Below, piece by piece: positions 1 to 8,563 of a stretch of 64,000 bases of DNA (positions within the stretch are counted from its first letter, which is position 1; the number at the start of each line of letters is the position of its first letter). The position numbers and the translations under genes are program-made. The stretch comes from Streptomyces sp. NBC_00513 (GTDB taxonomy: Bacteria; Actinomycetota; Actinomycetes; Streptomycetales; Streptomycetaceae): NCBI RefSeq assembly GCF_041431415.1, contig NZ_CP107845.1, positions 1,922,001 through 1,986,000 of the forward strand, written 5' to 3'. Below the pieces are notes generated by a model. It was not told the DNA's origin. It was given only the letters and a program-made list of their open reading frames with translations, and searched no databases.

Positions 1-1057
1 CCTTCGCCTTGTCGACCTGGGGGCTGCCGCCGTAGCGGTCGAAGAACGGGGTGGTGTGGGATCCGATGCCGGCCGGGACGATCGAGTACAGCGGGACGGC
101 GGTCCCGTTGTAGACCTCCTTGACGAGCGCTTCGCGGTCGACGAGGTAGGCGATGGCCTTGCGGATGGGGAGCTTGCCGGCGACGGGGTCGTTCATGTTG
201 AAGACGAGGTGCTCGACCTCGGCTCCGGTGCCCTGGACGACCTCGACCTTCTGGTTGCCGGTGTTGCCGGCGAGGCCCGCGATGTCCTTGGCGGCGAGGC
301 CGCGGAAGGCGAAGTCGACGTCGCCGCTTTCGAGGACCTTCTTGAGGGCGGCCTGGTCCTCGTTGAAGAACTTCATGGTGACGCCGGTGTTCTTCGGCTT
401 GGCCTTGCCGCTGTAGGACTCGTTGACGGAGAAGTTGGCTGCCTTCTCGTTGATGGAGTCCAGTTTGTAGACGCCGGAGCCGAAGGCCTTGCCGTCGGTG
501 CGGAGCTTGTCGGCGGGGTATTCGGTGTGGTCGACGATGGAGCCCGCGCCGGCCGCGATCTTGCTGGGGAAGGTCGCGTCGGGGGTCTTCAGGCGGAAGA
601 CGACGGTGCGCTCGTCGGGGGCGTCGATGCCGGCGATCGACGCGAGCATGACGGCCGGGCCGTTCTCGTCGTTGATCCTCAGGGTGCGCTCGAAGGAGTA
701 CTTGACGTCCTGGGAGGTCAGCTTGTTGCCGTTGCTGAACTTCAGGCCGGCGCGCAGGACGCACTTGTAGACCTTGCTGTCGCTGCCCTGGAAGTCGCAG
801 TTCTGCGCGGCGTCGGGCTCCGGGGTCGTGCCGCCCTTGGGGAAGGTCAGCAGCGACTGGAAGACGTTGTTGAAGAGCAGCCAGGAGCCCGGGTCGTAGC
901 CCGAGGCGGGGTCGGTGGCCTTGACCTTGTCGGATATGCCCATGACCACGCCCTTGCCGTCTCCGGCGGCGGATCCATCCTGCGCACCGCAACCGCTGAG
1001 CAGCGCGGCGGCGGTGGCGGCGCCGAGCGGGGCTGCCAGCCACTGGTTACGTCTCAT
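1..1057 (-). CDS. ABC transporter substrate-binding lipoprotein (SBP_bac_5), C-terminus beyond window
   Basis: Extracytoplasmic solute-binding protein of the oligopeptide/nickel (family 5) type, expected to deliver peptides or similar solutes to an ABC permease. The ATG at 1057 is preceded by GAAGGA about ten bases upstream. The product opens with MRRNQ, a hydrophobic Ala/Leu stretch and the lipobox LSGC with Cys at residue 23, so a membrane-anchored lipoprotein is expected. The body carries the family's typical stretches, such as LRAGLKFSNGNKLTSQDVKYS and FRLKTPDATFPSKI. The reading frame is open through base 1, so about 352 residues are visible against a usual 500-600. It is a clear paralog of the upstream gene ending at 1132 (75 bp away, same strand); the permease genes may lie outside the window. 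The substrate cannot be told from sequence. Confidence 0.93.
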   Translation of the reverse strand, partial: MRRNQWLAAPLGAATAAALLSGCGAQDGSAAGDGKGVVMGISDKVKATDPASGYDPGSWLLFNNVFQSLLTFPKGGTTPEPDAAQNCDFQGSDSKVYKCVLRAGLKFSNGNKLTSQDVKYSFERTLRINDENGPAVMLASIAGIDAPDERTVVFRLKTPDATFPSKIAAGAGSIVDHTEYPADKLRTDGKAFGSGVYKLDSINEKAANFSVNESYSGKAKPKNTGVTMKFFNEDQAALKKVLESGDVDFAFRGLAAKDIAGLAGNTGNQKVEVVQGTGAEVEHLVFNMNDPVAGKLPIRKAIAYLVDREALVKEVYNGTAVPLYSIVPAGIGSHTTPFFDRYGGSPQVDKAK

Positions 1058-1131
1058 CACGCGAACGTCCTTCACAGTCGAACTGTTTCGTTGCGCCGGC
1101 CTGCGACTCCCGCTGCCGGTTCCTGACTTGC

Positions 1132-2736
1132 TCAGCCGCTGACGCCCCGGCCGAGTTCCCACAGCTGGAGGTCGGAGATGGCGTTGACGGACCACTCCAC
1201 TCCGGTGATGCCGTCGCGTGCGGCGACGTACTGCTTGCCCTGCCACAGGGGCAGGACGGGTACGTCCTCGGCGACGATTTCCTGCATCTCCGTGATCGCG
1301 GGGGCGGCGACGTTGCGGTCGGCGGCCCGTCGGGACTCGGGGATGAGACGGGTGCGTACGGCGGCGTTGGCGTACGGCGTGCCCAGGAAGTTGTCCTGCT
1401 CCAGGAACGGGGCGAGGAAGTTGTCGGCGTCGGGGTAGTCGGGGAACCAGCCGAGCCCGTAGGCGGCGTAGTCGCCCTTCTTCTGCGCGGGCCGGAAGTC
1501 GTTCCACTCGTTGCCCTGGACGGTGATGTCGAACAGTCGCGTGGAGTTGAGCTGGGTCTTGAGGGTCTCGAACTCGGCGGCCGTGCCGTCGCCGTAGTGG
1601 TCGGCGGTGTAGTTCAGGGTGAGCTTGACGGGGGTCTTGATGCCGGCGGCCTTCAGGATGTCGGCGGCCTTGGCGGTGTTGGCCTCGCCGTACTTGTTGA
1701 AGAACGAGTTGACGTGGCCGGTGACGGTGGTGGGGACCAGGGAGTACAGGGGCTGCGCTGCCTTGCCGTAGACCTTGGAGATGAGCTGGTTGCGGTCGAC
1801 GGCGGCGGCGAGGGCCTGGCGTACGGCCTTGTCCTTGACGACCGGGGCCTCGGTGTTGAACCCGAGGTAGCGGATCTCCAGGCCGGGCATCGGGACGAGC
1901 TTGACGCCCTTGGGGGGCTTGGCGGAGAGCTCGGTGATCTGGGTGGGCGACAGGGTGCGGGAGACCATGTGGATGGCTCCGTCGGTGAGGGCCTGGCCCA
2001 TGCTCTCGGAGTCGGCGAAGGTGCGCAGTTCGACCTTGTCGTTGCGGAGCTTGATGTCGCCCTGGTAGTTCGGGTTCTTGGTGAAGACGGCGCGGACGAG
2101 GTGGTCGTCCTTGACTTCGGCCTTCATGGTGTACGGGCCGGAGCCGTCGACGGCGAAGCCGGTGCGGAGCTTCTTGGCGTCGTAGTTCTTGGCGCTGACG
2201 ATGCCCGCGGCGGGGGTGGAGAGCTTGTACGGGAAGGTCGCGTCGGCGGTCTTCAGGTGGAAGACGACGGTGTCGTCGCCCTTGGCCTCGACGGTGTCGA
2301 GGGTGGAGAGCAGCGAGGAGGGGCCGTTCTCGTCCTTGATCGCGAGGACGCGGTCGATGGAGAACTTGACGTCCTGGGCGGTGAGGGGGTCGCCGCTCGC
2401 GAACTTCAGTCCGGGGCGCAGGGTGCAGCGGTAGCTCTCGTTGCCGGTGTCGGTGAAGCGGCAGTCGGAGGCCGCTTCGGGGACGGGCTGTCCGCCGCCG
2501 CGCGGGGTGTGCATCAGCGTCTGGACGGTCTGGCGCAGTACGTTCCAGGCGCCGGCGTCGTAGGCGTAGGCGGGGTCGAAGGGGGCGGGGGCGTAGTCGG
2601 CGGCCTCGAACCGGTCGGTGGTTCCGACGACGATCGCTCCGGTTCCTGCTCCTCCGCCGCTGGCGCTGCCGCATGCGGACAGCGCGGGGGCGAGCAGGCC
2701 TGCGGCGGCCGTCAGCACCATGGTCTTGCGGTTCAT
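1132..2736 (-). CDS. ABC transporter substrate-binding lipoprotein (SBP_bac_5)
   Basis: Family 5 solute-binding lipoprotein, 534 residues, the normal size. The frame is open further upstream to 2862, but I place the start at ATG 2736 because it gives a proper lipoprotein signal: MNRKTM, a hydrophobic core, then LSAC with Cys at residue 22. Recognisable family stretches include LRPGLKFASGDPLTAQDVKFS and FHLKTADATFPYKL. The C-terminal part has the DYAAYGLGWFPDYPDADNF segment typical of DppA/OppA-like proteins. It lies upstream of a truncated paralog on the same strand and both are probably in one transcript. Duplication of binding proteins can widen the substrate range of a shared permease (inference). 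Alternative ligands include nickel, heme or sugars. Confidence 0.95.
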   Translation of the reverse strand: MNRKTMVLTAAAGLLAPALSACGSASGGGAGTGAIVVGTTDRFEAADYAPAPFDPAYAYDAGAWNVLRQTVQTLMHTPRGGGQPVPEAASDCRFTDTGNESYRCTLRPGLKFASGDPLTAQDVKFSIDRVLAIKDENGPSSLLSTLDTVEAKGDDTVVFHLKTADATFPYKLSTPAAGIVSAKNYDAKKLRTGFAVDGSGPYTMKAEVKDDHLVRAVFTKNPNYQGDIKLRNDKVELRTFADSESMGQALTDGAIHMVSRTLSPTQITELSAKPPKGVKLVPMPGLEIRYLGFNTEAPVVKDKAVRQALAAAVDRNQLISKVYGKAAQPLYSLVPTTVTGHVNSFFNKYGEANTAKAADILKAAGIKTPVKLTLNYTADHYGDGTAAEFETLKTQLNSTRLFDITVQGNEWNDFRPAQKKGDYAAYGLGWFPDYPDADNFLAPFLEQDNFLGTPYANAAVRTRLIPESRRAADRNVAAPAITEMQEIVAEDVPVLPLWQGKQYVAARDGITGVEWSVNAISDLQLWELGRGVSG

Positions 2737-2983
2737 GCTGGAAGTACTCCCTCGACCCGGCACTTGTTCGAAGCGGCGTGAAAGGCTCTTCGCGACGGTC
2801 GCCCGTTCAGGGCGGAACGATCGGGCCGGTGGTGTGACGATCGGTCCACGCGGTATCGGCACAGGGGTGTGTGTCCGGTACGGCTGAGGTGCGGCGCGGT
2901 GCCCGGATCGACATTAGTGGCCTGGGGCGGGATGGCTGGAACTGGCAGGAGTTGGGGCGTAATCGGACGGTGATCGGTGCGGA

Positions 2984-3021
2984 CTGACCGCATCTGCCGG
3001 AGTCTCCGCAGATGCGGTCAG
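2984..3021. terminator. Perfect 14-bp inverted repeat hairpin
   Basis: Arm CTGACCGCATCTGC (2984-2997), a 10-base loop, then the exact reverse complement (3008-3021). There is no T tract on either side. It lies 248 bp upstream of the binding-protein start and about 200 bp beyond the HAD stop. A terminator for the leftward HAD transcript is likeliest; an operator is possible because the arms are long and perfect. Confidence 0.55.
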
Positions 3022-3045
3022 GAGCTGATCAATCCGGACACAAAG

Positions 3046-3074
3046 GAAGCCCCCGGAGGGCCCGTGGGGGCTTC
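3046..3074 (-). terminator. Stem-loop terminator downstream of HAD gene
   Basis: GAAGCCCCC (3046-3054) pairs with GGGGGCTTC (3066-3074) across an 11-base loop. It lies about 145 bp downstream of the HAD stop codon on the minus strand, in series with the longer hairpin at 2984-3021. GC-rich stem-loops lacking a long U tract are usual terminators in Streptomyces. Confidence 0.55.
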
Positions 3075-3217
3075 TCGGGGGCTTCGCTGGTGACCAACGT
3101 CACCCGCATCAACTACGCCAGGGGGGATGGAATTTCGGCCTCCGGTCCGGGAGGCGAGAGATCCTCTTGTGGGACCTGCGTCACACCCGCGTTCTGTTCG
3201 GTACGCAGCGTATGCGA

Positions 3218-3919
3218 TCAGTTCATCGGAGTGATGAGGGACCGCAGGAACGGAAGGTCGACTTCCTCCAGGGAGCGGACGATCGTGCGGCCGGGAGCCG
3301 GCGCGATCACCCCGACGGAGGGGATCGCCACGACCCGGCAGCCGGCGGCCTCGGCGGCGGCGACACCCGTGGCGGTGTCCTCGATGACCGCGCAGCGCGA
3401 GGGGTGCGCGCCCAGGGATCGGGCGGCGAACAGGTACGGGTCGGGGTGCGGCTTGGTGCGGGGCACCTCGTCACCGGCGACCGTCATCGTGAAGCGGTCC
3501 CGGCCCAGGGTGCGCAGCACCTGGTCGATGACCCGGCGGTGGGAGGCGGACACGAGGGCGGTGGGCACGTTGTGTCGGGCCAGCTCGGCCAACAGCCGCT
3601 CGGCTCCGGGCATCATGGGCACCTGGTCGGCGATCCGGGCCTCGAAGCGCTCGTTGAGCAGGACGCTCAGCTCGGCGATGCCGATGGCCGCGCCGGTGGA
3701 CTCGATGAGGAAGGCCGCGCTGCGGCTCATGGGGCCGCCGACGACGATGTCGCGCCACGAGTCCTCCAGCAGGTGGCCGAGCTCGCGGAAGATCTCCGCC
3801 TCGATCTCCCACCAGAAGCCCTCGGTGTCGACCAGCGTGCCGTCCATGTCGAGCAGCACCGCCTGGAGGGCCGAGTCGTCGGCCGTACGGGCGACGGGGG
3901 CGGGGACGGTACTCGTCAT
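3218..3919 (-). CDS. HAD superfamily phosphatase / beta-phosphoglucomutase-like (subfamily IA)
   Basis: Predicted cytosolic phosphohydrolase or phosphomutase, 233 residues. Motif I DMDGTLVD contains the nucleophile Asp24 and acid/base Asp26. Motif II is VSAS, motif III the Lys in RTKPHPDPY, and motif IV VIEDTATG. The cap lies between motifs I and II, as in subfamily IA. The ATG at 3919 is chosen over an in-frame ATG at 3946 because GAGAGG lies just upstream of it. It follows metH on the same strand with 111 bp between, containing a possible hairpin, so it may be partly co-transcribed. The substrate is not evident; relatives act on sugar phosphates or phosphoglycolate. Confidence 0.92.
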   Translation of the reverse strand: MTSTVPAPVARTADDSALQAVLLDMDGTLVDTEGFWWEIEAEIFRELGHLLEDSWRDIVVGGPMSRSAAFLIESTGAAIGIAELSVLLNERFEARIADQVPMMPGAERLLAELARHNVPTALVSASHRRVIDQVLRTLGRDRFTMTVAGDEVPRTKPHPDPYLFAARSLGAHPSRCAVIEDTATGVAAAEAAGCRVVAIPSVGVIAPAPGRTIVRSLEEVDLPFLRSLITPMN

Positions 3920-3945
3920 GCGCACACCTCTCTGAAGGGACGACA

Positions 3946-3998
3946 AGGCCGGCCACCTCTCTCCTCGGGGCGTACCCCGGGGAGCAGGCGACCGGCCT
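3946..3998 (-). terminator. Possible hairpin between metH and the HAD gene
   Basis: Outer arms AGGCCGG (3946-3952) and CCGGCCT (3992-3998) flank an inner GC-rich CGGGG...CCCCG pairing. It is an imperfect stem in the metH-HAD gap. It could attenuate read-through from metH into the HAD gene rather than stop it. Confidence 0.35.
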
Positions 3999-4030
3999 GT
4001 ATGGGACCGACAAGTGTACGTCGATCCGCG

Positions 4031-7000
4031 TCAGCGTGCGTTGAAATACTTCGCTTCGGGGTGGTGAATCACGATCGCGTCGGTGGATTGCTCCGGGTGG
4101 AGCTGGAACTCCTCGGAGAGGTGGACGCCGATGCGCTCGGGCCGCAGGAGGTCGGCGATCTTGGCGCGGTCCTCCAGGTCGGGGCAGGCTCCGTAGCCCA
4201 GCGAGAAGCGGGCGCCCCGGTACTTGAGGTCGAACATGTCCTCGACCTTCGCCGGGTCCTCGCCGCCGAAGCCGAGCTCGGCGCGGACGCGGGCGTGCCA
4301 GTACTCGGCCATGGCCTCGGCGAGCTGGACGGAGAGTCCGTGCAGCTCCAGGTACTCCCGGTAGGAGTCGGACTCGAACAGCTTGGCGGTGGCCTCGCCG
4401 ATCCTCGACCCGACGGTGACCACCTGGAGGCCGACGACGTCGGTCTCCCCGGACTCCTCCGGGCGGAAGAAGTCCGCGAGGCACAGGCGGCGGCCGCGGC
4501 GCTGGCGCGGGAAGGTGAAGCGGGTCCGCTCGTTGCCCTGCTCGTCGAGGATGATCAGGTCCTCGCCCTTGGAGACGCAGGGAAAGTAGCCGTAGACGAC
4601 GGCGGCTTCCAGCAGGTTCTCGGTGTGCAGCTTGTCGAGGAGGCCGCGCAGCCGCGGCCGGCCCTCGGACTCCACCAGTTCCTCGTACGTCGCCCCGCCG
4701 GCGCGGGCCTGCTTGAGGCCCCACTGGCCCTTGAACAGGGCGCCCTCGTCCAGCCAGGAGGCGTAGTCCTTGAGCGGGATGCCCTTGACCACGCGGGTGC
4801 CCCAGAACGGCGGGGTGGGGATCGGGTTGTCGGTGGAGGTGTCGGAACGGCCGCCCGGCTCCTCGGACTCGTCCTGCTCGGGCAGGGGCGCGGTGCGCTT
4901 GGCGACCCGGCGCTGCTTGAGTTCGGGCAGGGTGGCTCCGGGGACGCCGCGCTTGACGGCGATGAGGGCGTCCATGAGGCGCAGTCCCTCGAAGGCGTCG
5001 CGGGCGTAGCGGACCTCGCCCTCGTAGATCTCGTGGAGGTCCTGCTCGACGTAGGCGCGGGTGAGGGCGGCGCCGCCGAGGATCACCGGGTAGTCGGCCG
5101 CCAGCTTGCGCTGGTTGAGCTCCTCCAGGTTCTCCTTCATGATCACGGTCGACTTCACGAGGAGGCCGGACATGCCGATGACGTCGGCCTTGTGTTCCTG
5201 TGCGGCTTCGAGGATCGCGGAGACCGGCTGCTTGATGCCGATGTTCACGACGTTGTAGCCGTTGTTGGACAGGATGATGTCCACGAGGTTCTTGCCGATG
5301 TCGTGGACGTCGCCGCGGACGGTGGCGAGCACGATGGTGCCCTTGCCCTCGGCGTCGGTCTTCTCCATGTGCGGTTCCAGGAAGGCCACCGCGGTCTTCA
5401 TGACCTCCGCCGACTGGAGGACGAACGGCAGCTGCATCTGGCCGGAGCCGAAGAGCTCGCCGACGACCTTCATGCCCTCCAGGAGGGTGTCGTTGACGAT
5501 GTCCAGGGCCGGGCGGGTCCGGAGCGCCTCGTCGAGGTCGGCTTCCAGGCCGTTCTTCTCGCCGTCGATGATGCGGCGCTGGAGCCGCTCGTCGAGCGGG
5601 AGCGCCATGAGTTCCTCGGCGCGGCCGGCCTTGAGGGACTTGGTGTTGACGCCCTCGAACAGTGCCATCAGCTTCTGCAGCGGGTCGTAGCCCTCGGCGC
5701 GCCGGTCGTAGATCAGGTCGAGGGCGGTGCCGACCTGCTCGTCGTCGAACCGGGCGATGGGCAGGATCTTGCTGGCGTGGACGATCGCGGAGTCCAGGCC
5801 GGCCTTGACGCACTCGTCGAGGAAGACGGAGTTGAGCAGGACGCGGGCGGCCGGGTTGAGGCCGAAGGAGATGTTCGACAGGCCCAGCGTGGTCTGCACG
5901 TCCGGGTGACGGCGCTTCAGTTCGCGGATCGCCTCGATGGTGGCGATGCCGTCCTTGCGGGACTCCTCCTGGCCGGTGCAGATGGTGAAGGTGAGGGTGT
6001 CGATGAGGATGTCCGACTCGTGGATCCCCCAGTTGCCCGTGAGGTCCGCGATGAGCCGCTGCGCGATGGCGACCTTGTGTTCGACGGTGCGGGCCTGGCC
6101 CTCCTCGTCGATGGTCAGCGCGATCAGCGCGGCGCCGTGCTCCCGGGCGAGGGCGGTGACCTTCGCGAAGCGGGACTCCGGTCCGTCGCCGTCCTCGTAG
6201 TTGACCGAGTTGATGACGGCGCGGCCGCCGAGCTTCTCCAGGCCGGCCTGGATGACGGGGACCTCGGTGGAGTCCAGCACGATCGGCAGCGTGGAGGCGG
6301 TGGCGAAGCGGCCGGCCAGTTCCTTCATGTCGGCGACGCCGTCACGGCCCACGTAGTCGATGCACAGGTCCAGCATGTGCGCGCCTTCGCGGATCTGATC
6401 GCGTGCCATCTCCACGCAGTCGTCCCAGCGCGCCTCCAGCATGGCGTCGCGGAACTTCTTCGAGCCGTTGGCGTTGGTGCGCTCCCCGATCGCCATGTAC
6501 GAGGTGTCCTGGCGGAAGGGGACCGTCTGGTAGAGCGAGGAGGCGCCGGCCTCGGGCCGCGGCTCGCGGGCGACGGGGCTGAGGGCGTGGACCCGCTCGA
6601 CGACCTGGCGCAGGTGCTCGGGGGTGGTGCCGCAGCAGCCGCCGACGAGGGAGAGCCCGTACTCGCGGACGAAGGTCTCCTGGGCGTCGGCCAGCTCGCT
6701 CGCGGAGAGCGGGTAGTGCGCCCCGTTCTTGCCCAGGACGGGCAGGCCGGCGTTGGGCATGCAGGAGAGGGGGATGCGGGAGTTGCGCGCGAGGTAGCGC
6801 AGGTGCTCGCTCATCTCGGCGGGGCCGGTGGCGCAGTTCAGGCCGATCATGTCGATGCCCAGGGGCTCCAGCGCGGTGAGCGCGGCGCCGATCTCCGAGC
6901 CGAGCAGCATCGTGCCGGTGGTCTCCACGGTCACGGAACAGATCAGCGGCACGGACACGCCGAGGGCCTCCATGGCGCGGCGGGCGCCGATGACGGAGGA

Positions 7001-7543
7001 CTTGGTCTGGAGGAGGTCCTGGGTGGTCTCGACGAGGAGGGCGTCGGCGCCGCCGGCGATCAGGCCCTCGGCGTTGATCTGGTAGGCGTCGCGGATCGTC
7101 GCGTAGTCGATGTGGCCCAGCGTGGGCAGCTTGGTGCCGGGGCCCATGGAGCCCAGGACCCAGCGCTGGCGTCCCGTGGAGGCGGTGAACTCGTCGGCGA
7201 CCTCGCGGGCGATGCGGGCGCCGGATTCGGACAGCTCGTGGTTGCGATCGGCGATGTCGTACTCGGCGAGGGCGGCGAAGTTCGCGCCGAAGGTGTTCGT
7301 CTCGACGCAGTCCACGCCGACGGCGAAGTACTCCTGGTGCACGTTGCGCACGATGTCGGGGCGCGTGACGTTCAGGACCTCGTTGCAGCCTTCGAGCTGC
7401 TGGAAGTCCTCCAGGGAGGGGTCTTGTGCCTGGAGCATCGTTCCCATGGCTCCGTCGGCGACGACCACGCGGGTGGCGAGCGCCTCCCGAAGGGCGTCGG
7501 CCCGGGTCTGGGTGTCTGCGGGCGGGTTCGGCAACGAGGCCAT
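4031..7543 (-). CDS. metH: Cobalamin-dependent methionine synthase
   Basis: Transfers the methyl group of 5-methyltetrahydrofolate to homocysteine by way of methylcobalamin. The product is 1170 residues with all four modules. The homocysteine/zinc module spans about 20-325, with zinc ligands Cys237 (GLNCATG) and Cys303-Cys304 (GGCCGTTPEH). The folate-binding module spans about 345-610 (AIGERTNANGSKKF). The cap and B12-binding module follow, with the cobalt ligand His747 in GDVHDIGKN. The C-terminal AdoMet activation domain ends in RIGVHLSEEFQLHPEQST. The ATG at 7543 (MASLPNPP) has AGGGAG upstream and is preferred to the longer in-frame start at 7597. It is divergent from gylR across 252 bp. 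I saw no cobalamin-riboswitch B12 box in its leader. Confidence 0.98.
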   Translation of the reverse strand: MASLPNPPADTQTRADALREALATRVVVADGAMGTMLQAQDPSLEDFQQLEGCNEVLNVTRPDIVRNVHQEYFAVGVDCVETNTFGANFAALAEYDIADRNHELSESGARIAREVADEFTASTGRQRWVLGSMGPGTKLPTLGHIDYATIRDAYQINAEGLIAGGADALLVETTQDLLQTKSSVIGARRAMEALGVSVPLICSVTVETTGTMLLGSEIGAALTALEPLGIDMIGLNCATGPAEMSEHLRYLARNSRIPLSCMPNAGLPVLGKNGAHYPLSASELADAQETFVREYGLSLVGGCCGTTPEHLRQVVERVHALSPVAREPRPEAGASSLYQTVPFRQDTSYMAIGERTNANGSKKFRDAMLEARWDDCVEMARDQIREGAHMLDLCIDYVGRDGVADMKELAGRFATASTLPIVLDSTEVPVIQAGLEKLGGRAVINSVNYEDGDGPESRFAKVTALAREHGAALIALTIDEEGQARTVEHKVAIAQRLIADLTGNWGIHESDILIDTLTFTICTGQEESRKDGIATIEAIRELKRRHPDVQTTLGLSNISFGLNPAARVLLNSVFLDECVKAGLDSAIVHASKILPIARFDDEQVGTALDLIYDRRAEGYDPLQKLMALFEGVNTKSLKAGRAEELMALPLDERLQRRIIDGEKNGLEADLDEALRTRPALDIVNDTLLEGMKVVGELFGSGQMQLPFVLQSAEVMKTAVAFLEPHMEKTDAEGKGTIVLATVRGDVHDIGKNLVDIILSNNGYNVVNIGIKQPVSAILEAAQEHKADVIGMSGLLVKSTVIMKENLEELNQRKLAADYPVILGGAALTRAYVEQDLHEIYEGEVRYARDAFEGLRLMDALIAVKRGVPGATLPELKQRRVAKRTAPLPEQDESEEPGGRSDTSTDNPIPTPPFWGTRVVKGIPLKDYASWLDEGALFKGQWGLKQARAGGATYEELVESEGRPRLRGLLDKLHTENLLEAAVVYGYFPCVSKGEDLIILDEQGNERTRFTFPRQRRGRRLCLADFFRPEESGETDVVGLQVVTVGSRIGEATAKLFESDSYREYLELHGLSVQLAEAMAEYWHARVRAELGFGGEDPAKVEDMFDLKYRGARFSLGYGACPDLEDRAKIADLLRPERIGVHLSEEFQLHPEQSTDAIVIHHPEAKYFNAR

Positions 7544-7756
7544 GGATGTGCTCCCTGGGATGCGACGGCTGTCGGCTTTGCACCCCCTCTGTGTCAAGGG
7601 TGCACGCGGTCAGGGTAACCGCGTGGTGGCGACCCCGGTGGGCCCGTCCCACGTGGCGGACTGCATTCTGTGCGCGGGGGTCTGGCCGGGCTGTCCGGAT
7701 CGATGCTGTCCTGAAGATTCCCCCGGCCATGCGCGAGGTCGGCATCGACCGATACT

Positions 7757-7773
7757 GTTCAGCATTGTCGAAC
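7757..7773. promoter_or_regulatory. Candidate GylR operator / gylR promoter motif
   Basis: GTTC (7757-7760), nine bases, GAAC (7770-7773) form an inverted repeat 22 bp before the gylR start. The 12-mer GCATTGTCGAAC (7762-7773) recurs exactly before glpF (8741-8752). GylR of S. coelicolor is known to repress its own gene and the gyl operon, so a shared operator is a reasonable inference. A shared promoter element is the alternative. Confidence 0.55.
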
Positions 7774-7795
7774 TACGTCAGCAGGAGGCTGCGCG

Positions 7796-8563
7796 ATGGC
7801 ACGGAACATCCAGTCGCTCGAACGAGCCGCTGCGATGCTGCGGCTCCTGGCGGGCGGCGAGCGCCGGCTGGGACTGTCGGACGTGGCGACCTCCCTTGGC
7901 CTCGCCAAGGGGACCGCGCACGGGATCCTGCGCACCCTGCAGGCCGAGGGCTTCGTGGAGCAGGACCCCGCCTCGGGCCGCTACCAGCTGGGCGCCGAGC
8001 TGCTCCGTCTGGGGAACAGCTATCTGGACGTGCACGAGCTGCGCGCCCGCGCCCTGGTCTGGACGGACGACCTGGCCCGGGCCAGCGGCGAGAGCGTGTA
8101 CGTGGGCGTGCTCCACAAGAGCGGGGTGCTGATCATGCACCACGTGTTCCGGCCGGACGACAGCCGTCAAGTGCTGGAGGTGGGGGCCATGCAGCCGCTG
8201 CACTCCACGGCCCTGGGCAAGGTGCTGTCCGCGTACGACCCGGTGGCGCACACGCAGGTCGTGGAGGTCGAGCGGGAGGCGTTCACGCCCCGCACCGTCA
8301 CGGACGGCGCCGGATTCGAGGAGATCCTGGACCTGACGCGGGCCCGCGGCTGGGCCTCGGACGTCGAGGAGACCTGGGAGGGTCTCGCCTCGGTGGCGGC
8401 GCCGATCCACGACCGGCGCAGGATGCCGGTGGGCGCGGTGGCGGTCGTGGGTGCCGTGGAGCGGGTCTGCGCGGAGTCCGGCGAGCCCCTCGCGACGCTG
8501 GTCGCGTCGGTCCGGGACTGCGCGAGGTCGGTTTCGCGCGACCTTGGCGCGGGCCGGTTCTGA
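7796..8563 (+). CDS. gylR: IclR-family glycerol operon regulator
   Basis: Transcriptional repressor of the glycerol catabolic operon, 255 residues, normal for IclR proteins. The N-terminal winged helix (about 5-65) reads SLERAAAMLRLL ... GLSDVATSLGLAKGTAHGIL. The C-terminal effector domain (about 80-250) includes HKSGVLIMHHVF and LHSTALGKVLSA. AGGAGG lies just upstream of the ATG. It directly precedes glpF-glpK-glpD in the same orientation, as in the S. coelicolor gyl locus where GylR responds to glycerol 3-phosphate. A shared 12-mer before gylR and glpF fits autoregulation together with operon control. Confidence 0.94.
   Translation: MARNIQSLERAAAMLRLLAGGERRLGLSDVATSLGLAKGTAHGILRTLQAEGFVEQDPASGRYQLGAELLRLGNSYLDVHELRARALVWTDDLARASGESVYVGVLHKSGVLIMHHVFRPDDSRQVLEVGAMQPLHSTALGKVLSAYDPVAHTQVVEVEREAFTPRTVTDGAGFEEILDLTRARGWASDVEETWEGLASVAAPIHDRRRMPVGAVAVVGAVERVCAESGEPLATLVASVRDCARSVSRDLGAGRF

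Larger units (their letters stand above)
2737..3217. other. 481-bp intergenic region with two hairpins
   Basis: No convincing gene is present between the binding-protein gene and the HAD gene (both minus strand). It should hold the promoter of the binding-protein operon and the end of the metH-HAD transcript. Two strong hairpins lie within it, at 2984-3021 and 3046-3074. The remainder is ordinary GC-rich spacer with no clear promoter hexamers that I could defend. Confidence 0.7.

Noticed and set aside
3167..7618. A 1483-codon open frame on the plus strand across metH
   Set aside because: It is the antisense shadow of metH, with the Asp/Val/Gly/Leu-rich composition expected from high-GC complement reading and no family resemblance. 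metH on the minus strand has all expected catalytic residues.
7544..7795. Cobalamin riboswitch in the metH leader
   Set aside because: No B12-box-like conserved sequence was recognised. A riboswitch would be more expected before metE or cobalamin-uptake genes, so none is claimed.
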